DNA of 64,000 nucleotides from Dillenia suffruticosa (Eukaryota; Streptophyta; Magnoliopsida; Dilleniales; Dilleniaceae), in the NCBI GenBank assembly GCA_033439265.1, contig JAVTVX010000035.1, forward strand, positions 20,238,001 to 20,302,000, read 5' to 3'. Shown here in pieces: positions 52,721-64,000 of this stretch. The notes beneath the pieces are model-generated. The model was not told where the DNA came from. It was given only the letters and a program-made list of their open reading frames with translations, and did no database searches. How positions within the stretch are numbered: position 1 is the stretch's first letter; the number at the start of each line of letters is the position of its first letter. Both the position numbers and the translations under genes were made by a program.

Positions 52721-53587
52721 TGAATTTGGGGGAGGTGTAATATCAACTTTACAAAACTTAAGTTGAACTTACCAATTGAATTATATGACAAATACTCGAC
52801 GGCAGAGGGTATAATTAAAAAGAAAGAAAGAAAAAAAAAAAAAAAAACTTCTACAGAAGCAAAAATTTTGAATAACTTATAAATTCAAAAAAAGTTATAA
52901 GATGATTTTGGAGGTTATAATGTCGTATATCTTATTTTTAAAATATTTTTATCGGTTATTTATATATTCAGAAACATTGAATTTTTATAATCTCTTTAAA
53001 TGTTTAAATAATTAAAAAAATATATATAGTACAGTTAATATCATATAAATGATTATTTATTGACAAATTTGAAAAATCGGATTTGTTTAAGTAAAATGAT
53101 ATAATTGCACCAAATTTGGAAAGAAAGTCATAAAAATTCCAATTCCAAACTTGTAAAAAAAACACATCAAAACATGAATTTTAACAAAAATTAATGCTTG
53201 CAAATAGATATGAGCAATGTTTATTAAGAAAGATGCTAAAGTCATCCCCCTTTTCTTTTTATTTAGAATAAATTGTATTAATTATCAAATGTCGTTTTTA
53301 TTTTCACATTTTTATAAATCTTATTTTTTTCTTGTAAATTAGCATGAATAATAGAGTTTAAAAAATTAAATGATGAACTATTTAATAATTTTATTTTTTA
53401 AAAAAAATTCATAAATAAATTGTTTTGCAAAACAACTTATATAAATTACTCTAATGGTTAATGAAATTATTATAAAAGACAATTGAAGTTAAAGTTTCGT
53501 AAATAATTAATAAAATAAATAAATTTAAAATATTAATAAATTAAACATGAATATTTTAAGTTCATATATATATTTTTTGATAATTAA

Positions 53588-53613
53588 GAGAGAGAGAGAG
53601 AGAGAGAGAGAGT
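53588..53613. repeat. (GA)n microsatellite
   Basis: About 13 GA units. Confidence 0.95.
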
Positions 53614-53743
53614 TGGCCTTTGACAAAAGAATGATATAACGAAAAATAAGAGAGACAGATATTCAATAAAGAAAAAGATAAGAGGAAGTTGCTCAGAAAA
53701 GCCAATCGCAAAAGAAAGCAAAAAGAACAAGAGAACGATAGAG

Positions 53744-53744
<1 letters not shown>

Positions 53745-53781
<37 letters not shown>
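53745..53781. repeat. (TA)n microsatellite
   Basis: About 18 TA units. Confidence 0.95.
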
Positions 53782-53783
<2 letters not shown>

Positions 53784-54778
53784 CAAAATTATAATAATTG
53801 AAATAATTAAAAATAATTTCATCAGTTTACACATTTTCATTAAACAAAAGTCATACGTGGAGCAATAAAAGCTGCTCTAAAGGAGCTTCCTTTTTTTCCT
53901 GTCTTCTTTATTAAAATTTTTTAAGCAACTTTGAAATTTCTGTTTGGTTTAATTTTTATCTTTAAACACAATTTAAACTGAAAAAAAAAATTGCTAAATG
54001 TTTATAAGTGGATGTTATTGTCTAATCACCTCAATAGTAAACGAATAGTAAAAATGGATTTTTAACTATCCTTAACATTTAATCCATGTGAAAAATAGAT
54101 TGATGTGAAAGTTACTTAGTATTCGTATTCAAAAAAAAAAACAAAAAAAAAAAAGGGGAAGCTTCCGGTTCAAAATACATTAATCCTTATAGCCCACCCC
54201 ATTCCCACGGGGAAAAGGAAAAGAAAGAAAAAAAATCACACGCTCGACGAGCCCATAAAACCCGATATTTATTTTTATCGATATTTAAAATTATATTTTA
54301 ATTAATCCGATTTAAAATTTATAATAGCGTATTTAAGAGAGCTATCCTTCCAACGTAATCTACTCCTTGTTCAAATCTCGAGTTGAAACTCAAAATTTTA
54401 ATTAAGATATTTAGTATTACATCCCGTTATACCAACTGATTGTTGGTTAAATCTAATGTTTACAACTCTATAAACAACATTTTTTTTAATTACACATCGA
54501 TTTAAACCCTGAATCCCTAAATCGAAGAAAAAAAATTATGAACATTAAACTGTTCTCTTTGGAACAACTCTATTGATGTTTAATCAACCAAAGAAACCAA
54601 CAAAGGCACAAGTAAGCACTGCTTAATGCTTAGTATTACAGATAATGTTTTAAACACCATATCAAATCTTAAATCAATAATATAAGTGATACATAATTTA
54701 AATGGTTTGACTAATTCAATTGGCCAGTATAATTATAATAACATAATAAATAATAAATAACTATTATAATTATAAAAT

Positions 54779-54781
<3 letters not shown>

Positions 54782-54815
<34 letters not shown>
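54782..54815. repeat. (AT)n microsatellite
   Basis: About 17 AT units. Confidence 0.95.
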
Positions 54816-54817
<2 letters not shown>

Positions 54818-56008
54818 TTTCATGATTACTATACAGTAGTATAAATACAAGATAATTGTATAACAATACAAATTTGAAGCATAGTATAAATAAAAGGAAA
54901 AAAAAATTAAATGATACATGGCTAATTTCAAATATAATTTTAAATTTACCTTGAAAATTTATCTTCTTTATGTTGTTGCAATCCAATTTCTTACAAAGTA
55001 AAATGGAATCGGGGGATTAGAAAGTAAAAGAAGAGTTAAGCTTAATTAATAGAGGAAAATGAAGAGTCTATTATTATTCATTTAGAAAACATATTACGTA
55101 TAAAAATCAAATTAATTATTAATTTAATTTTAAAAATATTTGATTTGATTTATTTTTATATTTATAATAATTATTTTTATTCTTGTAACAATGGGCTTAT
55201 ATATAAATCCAATATTTAATAATATTTCATCAAAATAATGAAATATTAGAATTTATATTATTTTTATATTGTTTTCATCTATGACATGGTGTAAGAAGTA
55301 TGTTTTTATATTCCCATTATTCTTAATAAACACATTGTTTTTTTAATTCTAAAATTCGAAAAAGATTGATTTAAAAGTTAAATTTATAAGAAAGGCTATC
55401 AAATTTGATTTTTATAGATTTACATGATTTTTTTTTGTATTTTATTAAATTGATATTTTATGTATATTAATGTAAAATTTTTCGATTCTTGGTTTAACCT
55501 GCGATACAATTTTTAAACACTAATACCCAATTACTTAAAAAAATATATATGTTCAAATTTTAATTATAATTCTATTTTATTTACCGGTTGTAATAAGGAG
55601 AAATATTCTTTATTATATAAATCAACAAAACTTCTATTGAATTAAAAACAAAATAAAATCCTGGGAAACATAAATTATTTAGTTAGCATGGATAGGAGTT
55701 TTAAGCACGAAAGAAACCCCAAATTGAAAACACAAACGAGGTCAATGGGGTCCTGTCCTTACAGAAAAACAGAAAAAGTCATTGTTGCTCTTAATACAAT
55801 ACAAATACAGCATCTTAAAAAGTCAAGTTTAAGTCCTGATTTGACTGTTCTTTCCCCGTCTCCTCTTGGCCTTTCGTACAAACTCAAAATCAATGCAAAT
55901 GCCCCCACAACCCCGTCCATACATATCTCTATAACCTCAACCCACCGCCCTCTCTCCTTTGTTTTTTTGGTGATAACCGCTCTCTTTCTATCTCTCTCTC
56001 TTTCTACA

Positions 56009-56025
56009 ATGGCTCTCACTTCAAA
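56009..56025 (+). other. Candidate original start codon of threonine synthase
   Basis: ATG at 56009 in an ideal plant context (ACAATGGCT), preceded by a CT-rich leader typical of plant 5' UTRs, followed by codons Met-Ala-Leu-Thr-Ser-Lys that look like the start of a transit peptide. The fold-back element begins at 56026. The enzyme reading frame beyond 57017 has no in-frame ATG before the mature core, so this ATG is the best candidate for its lost start. This is inference; removing the element exactly does not by itself restore the frame. Confidence 0.45.
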
Positions 56026-58975
<2,950 letters not shown>

Positions 58976-61537
58976 TCTGCCCTCTTGATATATTGAAGTC
59001 TTTCACTTTTTACATGTTTCTTACGAGGTTAGGCCACATGACAAAATCGGCAAAATGCCGAAGTGGAACAATCTCACTTGTGAGTTGTTGTCAGTTTTGT
59101 CAAGTATCTTTTTGGACCAAATAGTCCTGCTGTTTATTTTTTAGATCTAATTTTAAGGGATTCCACTTTCCTGAACTGTATTTTTCAGTAGCCTACATGA
59201 TTGGGGATGGAGGAAAGCTTTGTGTTACAAATTTGTTTGGTTTACTGTAGTGAAAATGCAGAATTTTGACGATAAAATCAGAGGCAGGAGTTAAGAGGTT
59301 GCTTTTCTTTACAAACTTGATGAAATGTCATGTTGACAGCTTCCGACATGGCCAATAAATTTTGCGTGCATGTGCCGCTAAAATATGCTTTGCTCATGCA
59401 TGGTATTGCATAAGATCAGGTGCGTGTGGATAATGAAATCTGTTGACTCATTTGCACATTTAGTTTTTTCGACAAACAAATATGCATTTCTACGTAGACC
59501 CCACTTCACTGCCTTCTTAGGTGGCTCCAAATAATTTCACGTGCACAACAATTCTGTAGTCATTCTCATTGTGAATATGCACCAAGTAAACTCATTAAAC
59601 TCAATATCTATGCATCATAACTTACAAAGCAAACAACATACAGAGAACTGTGTCCTCACTTCTAAGAGAGGTGGATTGGGTAAAATTTAAATTCATTGTT
59701 GGGGTTTAATTCCCATTCTCTGTTTCTACCTTGTTAGCAATGGAGAATCCAGGGAATGTGAGCTATAGAATTAAATGGTGGAAAAGCTAAAAACAGGGGT
59801 GTAGTAGGGAAATAGGAATGCGTATATTGTAACTTCTTTCTTTAATGCTGTTTAAATGCATGGAAATATTCTTTTTTGTTTCAGCAAGAGCGAAAATCTC
59901 TCGTCAGTTTATGAATAGTTACCATTTGTGGCAGTTTTGCAAGCTGTGCTGGTTCTTTGTTCTCTAGACAAGGCCAAGCATTTATATGGACTGTTTGACT
60001 CACGAAAGATGCTCAACATGCTTTATGACATTTTTTTAACAAAATGAGTCCATTGATTTGAATTTCGCAGAGACCAGGTTAACTGTTCAATCCAACATTC
60101 ACTTGCCAGATTTATTAACCACTAAAAGCGGGGAGTTCAAACAAGAATCTTGGAATAAAAAATATCTTAATTTATGCTAACTCTTGAATGAAGGTAATGT
60201 TGTCATAAATGATCATAAGGACAAGAATAGCCCCGCCCAAGGTTAACCAAAGTCGAACTCATCAAACTTTGGATTATCGAACTAAAACTTTAAACATGGT
60301 TCTAATAAGATTTTAAAATAAGGACATTCAAATTTAATTTTTAAAATCATTCTTGAAATCAGTACCCAAATATTTAAAGAATGATAGAACCAAAATATGG
60401 ATTCAAACCTTGAAAAAAATTTTAAAAATTATAAGAACAGTAAAAAATATTAAAAAAATTATAAAAACAGTACAAAAACTCTAAAAAGCTGAAACTACTC
60501 ATAATCAAACCGAAACCAGACTAAAACTGTTCTAAAATTAGAACCAGACAAGGACCTTCTGGTTCTATAATTGAAACCATCGTCATCCTCGTTCTCTATT
60601 CCCAAATTAGAACCATTTGGTTTTTTGATTAAATACTGATTTGGTTCGGAACCTTTCCCATGTCTAAACGAGGAGTATAACAATTTCTTTATAATAATTT
60701 CATTTCTTCCGAGTAAATTCTCTTCCACCTGTACAAGAAATAGAAATGTCCTCTCATTTTCTTTTTTTACTTTGGCTTGATTGCTATCCAATATCTAAAA
60801 TTTTATTTTGATTAATCTGAATCGATCACTATAGAATCTATTTTATGGGGACGAATCTCCTTTTCATGTCTAGGGAAGTCAAACTCCCAACCTGATTAAA
60901 AACAATGATATCCATCCCACTTATACCGACATGTGTAAGATCAAAATACCCTCTCATTACGGGGAACTGACCTACCCAATAAACAATTGGCCTGTCTAAT
61001 TATATTATGGCAAGTCAGAAAGTCTCGACATGCTGGCTCGCATAATCTAAACAAGAACAAAGGGCTTCTGATGCAATACATTGTACATATTAGCAAGAGC
61101 CTAAAGATTGGCCGGAGATTGGCCATCATCCCATGCTTGTAGCGTACAATTAGAACTTTGCTGCTGACATAGAATAAACCAATTTGCCGATAAGTTTCAG
61201 CTCTGCTCAAATGACACTAATCCCTCTTCTCTTATAATAAATTCGGATTCAAACCTCTCCCTTATAATAAATTTAGATTTGAATCTCACAATGAACCAAA
61301 AAAAAAAAAAAAAAAAAACCAATTTTCCCTACATCTGCTCTGCCTTCCCTGCCAAAGAATGACTCCAATCAACAGTAACCTCATACCTAGAAATATGATA
61401 CCTATTAAACTTGTGCAAAGTCATAGGTTGTCAAGGCAAAGGACAACAGAAAACAAAGTACATGTTACAGCACTCACCCTCTAGAAAAGACTAGTATAAG
61501 GCACAATCATTTATGAGTTCTCAACAAACTCCTATCA
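58976..61537. other. Intergenic DNA between converging genes
   Basis: Trailers of threonine synthase (plus) and VIP3 (minus) with spacer between. Poly(A) run at 61300-61318 next to two copies of CTTATAATAAATT (61232 and 61261), perhaps the tail of a decayed retroposon. No gene seen. Confidence 0.5.
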
Positions 61538-62164
61538 TCATGCATAATTGTACAGAGATATACTCCTATCTTCTGAGACACTTGCAAGCCGGCCAGCTCG
61601 CTCACCACTCTGTCCTGGTGGTCGGAATGCAACTGCCCAGACATGGTCTGTATGGTTGCTCATAGTTTGCACAGCTGCCCTCATGGAAAGATCCCAAAGT
61701 CTCACGGTCCGGTCACTTGATCCAGTTGCTATTGCTCCACCTTCAGGGCTCACATCAACACTTAACACCCAGCTTGAATGACCTGACATGACCCCAATTA
61801 GGCTCTTTCCCTCAGCATCATACATGTGAACATGGGCATCATCAGAGGCGGAAAAGAGCACTCTTGAATCAATAGGTGAGTAAACAAGAGATCGAACGGG
61901 CATGAAATGGCCTTCAAGATGATGAAGGAATTTGGCACGGGCTACATCAAAGACAGAGATGGTGCCATCCATTGAGCCACAAGCAATTCTTCTGCCATCT
62001 GGACTCCATGCCACTGAGAGGACAAATTTTTTGGTGCTGGTTTTATCAGCAGGCTTGGCTCCTTCGGGACGCGGAACTGATAGAGTTGCAATAAGTTCCC
62101 ATGATGAAGTATCCCAAAGCTTAACTGATGCACTCCCTCCACCAGCAACAGCTAGAGTTGTACC
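61538..62164 (-). CDS. VIP3: VIP3/SKI8 WD40-repeat protein, last coding exon
   Basis: WD40 propeller shared by the nuclear Paf1 transcription complex and the cytoplasmic SKI RNA-decay complex. The exon begins after CCTCTCAG at 62164 (GTTLAVAGGGSASVKLWD) and ends at TGA 61540-61538 (SLYNYA), 208 residues or about two thirds of the family's length. Five blades can be seen, ending KLWDT, SVFDV, HMYDA, RLWDL and SLYNY. Hallmarks are KKFVLSVAWSPDGRRIACGS, GHFMPVRSLVYSP, GSSDRTVRLWDLSMRAA and HVWAVAFRPPGQSG. The upstream exons are not found to 64000, so the preceding intron exceeds 1.8 kb and the rest of the gene lies beyond the window. The frame is intact. The gene converges on threonine synthase, as in Arabidopsis. 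Confidence 0.93.
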   Translation of the reverse strand, partial: GTTLAVAGGGSASVKLWDTSSWELIATLSVPRPEGAKPADKTSTKKFVLSVAWSPDGRRIACGSMDGTISVFDVARAKFLHHLEGHFMPVRSLVYSPIDSRVLFSASDDAHVHMYDAEGKSLIGVMSGHSSWVLSVDVSPEGGAIATGSSDRTVRLWDLSMRAAVQTMSNHTDHVWAVAFRPPGQSGERAGRLASVSEDRSISLYNYA

Positions 62165-63014
62165 CTGAGAGGAAGCAGTTGTTAAATATATTTTGAACAT
62201 ATAGCAATGCAGGGCCACTTCACTCAACAGCTACCAGGTCCTCTCTTATTCTACTATGGTGGTTAGAACCAAAGAAACACAAACTAGGCACTCTAACTAA
62301 TACATGAAAAATTCCGAGAAATCAAACCCAAAATAATCAAGTGCTGCAAGGAAAATTGAAGGGCAAATAATTTACTAATGGCACCTAAATAAGCAATTCT
62401 GCAAAAATCAACATGCAATCAGCTGAAACCAACATGCAATGCATGAGTCCTCGTCCAATACACAATAAGAGGTCATATGATAGAGTGCTATTATGATTAA
62501 AACAAAACAATGTCGGCACCAACCGGTGTCATTAGATGAGATGTGTATAGTGGAGAAAAATAAAACAAATGCTGCCCACGAAAGATGGCATTCAAAACTA
62601 AAGAATGTGCATTGCAAGTGAAAATCATAAAAGTGCTCATGATAGCAGGGTCTTATAGATCTGAATGCTTTAAAAGCTCAGAACACCAGTTATGTCACTG
62701 CTGGATCATTTTAGCGCAAAGAAATTTCTACTTGATAAAGAGAAATGCTTACCGCATAGCCTATGCTGCCTATGAATCGTATCTAAAGATTGCTCTTAAT
62801 TAAACAGTAATACTTGCAAGAACCAACTAAATTTAACTCTCAAATGACTTGTCTCATGGTTCTGTCATTTCTTACTATGATCTTACTCCGCCCTCCCCCA
62901 GCGAGAAGGACTCAAAGTGAGGAACATACAAAAGGAAAAAAAAAAAAGGTAGGAACTGAAACAATTTGATTGTAGGTGATTGTTGAATTTCCACTGCACA
63001 AATTGAAACATAAC

Positions 63015-63070
63015 TGCCCATCTTTCCCTCGTTCTGGATCAATATGGCAGGGAACTCTTTCGACATCAGT
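63015..63070. repeat. Duplicated segment in the VIP3 intron, copy 1
   Basis: Shares TGCCCA(T/C)CTT(T/C)CC, then ATATGGCAGGGAACTCTTTC and GACAT(C/T)AGT with 63750-63803. The two copies are about 735 bases apart and diverge outside this core, so they belong to a small old duplication. Confidence 0.75.
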
Positions 63071-63749
63071 TAACCATTGCTTAGCACTGCCGACTTTACA
63101 CAAGCATTTGTTTTAGTTTGTTCTCTTGAAATAAGATGTTAGACACCATAAATTTACTTCATTCACATCCCAAATAACTGTAGCCGATTTTAGTTTAGTT
63201 TACATTCATTACAAAGTAAACCAAGCCTAATGGATCACTAAATGTTTGTTGATATTTATTTAGGAGTTTGATGGAGTTCACTTGACTGAATCCATAAACC
63301 TAGAAAGTCACCTTCACCATTTCTTTTTTACTCTACATGTGTAAGTAGTGGTGAGGCTTGTGTGATGTAGTAGTAGTTAAGGTTGCATCGAGGCAGCCCT
63401 TTGAAGATATCTCCGGTATGAATTCACAGGCTGACTCCTGGGTTTTTGAATTCAATCTATGATCTTCTTTACTAAACAAAAGATTAAGTTGCCCTGAATA
63501 TTTTACGATTCTTATTGCACGAGCTGTTTACCACATAGCAAAGACAAATGGTGCCAACAGGGCATAGCAATCAAAATTGACAACCATGCACTTCATAACA
63601 AAATCTGAATTAATAGCAGAAGCCAATTAATCTAATGTGAGGAAATATGAAAATTGACAAGAGAAGGGGGTAAAAATACAGGAGTAACTGAATAACAATG
63701 TGAGGAAGATAATTGTAGAAATTTTCAATAGTAGAAACTGAAGAACAAC

Positions 63750-63803
63750 TGCCCACCTTCCCCTCTGTCAATATTAATATGGCAGGGAACTCTTTCGACA
63801 TTA
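63750..63803. repeat. Duplicated segment in the VIP3 intron, copy 2
   Basis: Partner of the segment at 63015-63070, same orientation. On the minus strand both begin with the same short open text MSKEFPAIL; there is no sign that either is a gene. Confidence 0.75.
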
Positions 63804-64000
63804 GTGCACTTACTAATTAGCACAAAGCCGATACACACAATCCCTGCTGTCTTTACAAAAAACAGTTTTTTGCTGTAGTTCTCTTAGAAAAGCCACAGTA
63901 TGCCTGTGAAGAAAAAAAATCTCGAACCCTCATGTAGGACACAGTTCAACTATGACAATAGGAAATTTAGAATGTATTTACACATTAAAGTATGGAGACC

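Larger units (their letters stand above)
46270..55680. other. 9.4-kb AT-rich intergenic region
   Basis: No host gene supported. It contains a dispersed AT-rich repeat family (48424, 48989, 51168), a 110-base tandem duplication (49381-49600), related segments at 51845 and 55085, a possible LTR remnant near 52.2-52.7 kb and several microsatellites. Short open frames match no family I recognise. Confidence 0.6.
62165..64000 (-). other. VIP3: VIP3 intron (part)
   Basis: No upstream WD40 exon recognised. It contains a duplicated segment of about 65 bases, at about 63015-63070 and 63750-63803, sharing ATATGGCAGGGAACTCTTTC and GACAT(C/T)AGT. Confidence 0.6.

Overview
The window is nuclear DNA of a dicot flowering plant. 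The evidence is intron-rich genes with plant splice sites, AT-rich spacers full of microsatellites, an Au-like SINE, chloroplast-type threonine synthase, class XI myosin and phenylalanine ammonia-lyase. The species cannot be named from sequence alone.

Layout, left to right. (1) 298-3868 (+): the last three exons of an Alfin1-like PHD-finger histone reader; its 5' end lies outside the window. (2) 6132-8291 (+): a single-exon phenylalanine ammonia-lyase with TATA box and AC-type MYB elements; its protein looks more like gymnosperm PAL than the usual angiosperm type. (3) 8640-12740: a graveyard of ankyrin-repeat/PGG-domain gene remnants, one of them split by a broken Ty3/gypsy-type LTR element. 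(4) 15128-15568 (+): a cytosolic class II small heat-shock protein with a textbook heat-shock element and TATA box. (5) 16151-19737 (-): a PMI1-RELATED protein (NT-C2 domain, plus a LysM-like C-terminus). (6) 24899-27904 (+): an eight-exon glycerophosphocholine acyltransferase. (7) 30712-45893 (-): a complete 39-exon class XI myosin (XI-K type, 1530 residues) with an Au-like SINE in one intron and one GC-AG intron. (8) 46.3-56.0 kb: AT-rich intergenic DNA with dispersed repeats and a 110-bp tandem duplication. (9) 56009-58975 (+): a threonine synthase region that is disturbed: a strong start codon is separated from the transit-peptide and enzyme coding region by a ~990-bp purine/pyrimidine fold-back element, there is an intron, and one base is missing in the second exon. 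(10) 61538-62164 (-): the last coding exon of a VIP3/SKI8 WD40 protein.

From memory of the Arabidopsis map, AL5, myosin XI-K and PMIR1 lie close together on chromosome 5, and VIP3 and threonine synthase (MTO2) are immediate neighbours on chromosome 4, so the window seems to keep two old gene neighbourhoods. The genes do not form one pathway. The myosin and the PMI1-related protein both act in organelle or nuclear movement; the others serve chromatin reading, phenylpropanoid supply, protein folding, phospholipid turnover and amino-acid synthesis.

The most unusual object is the fold-back element at 56026-57017, nearly all of which can pair with itself and which sits where the N-terminal coding region of threonine synthase should be.
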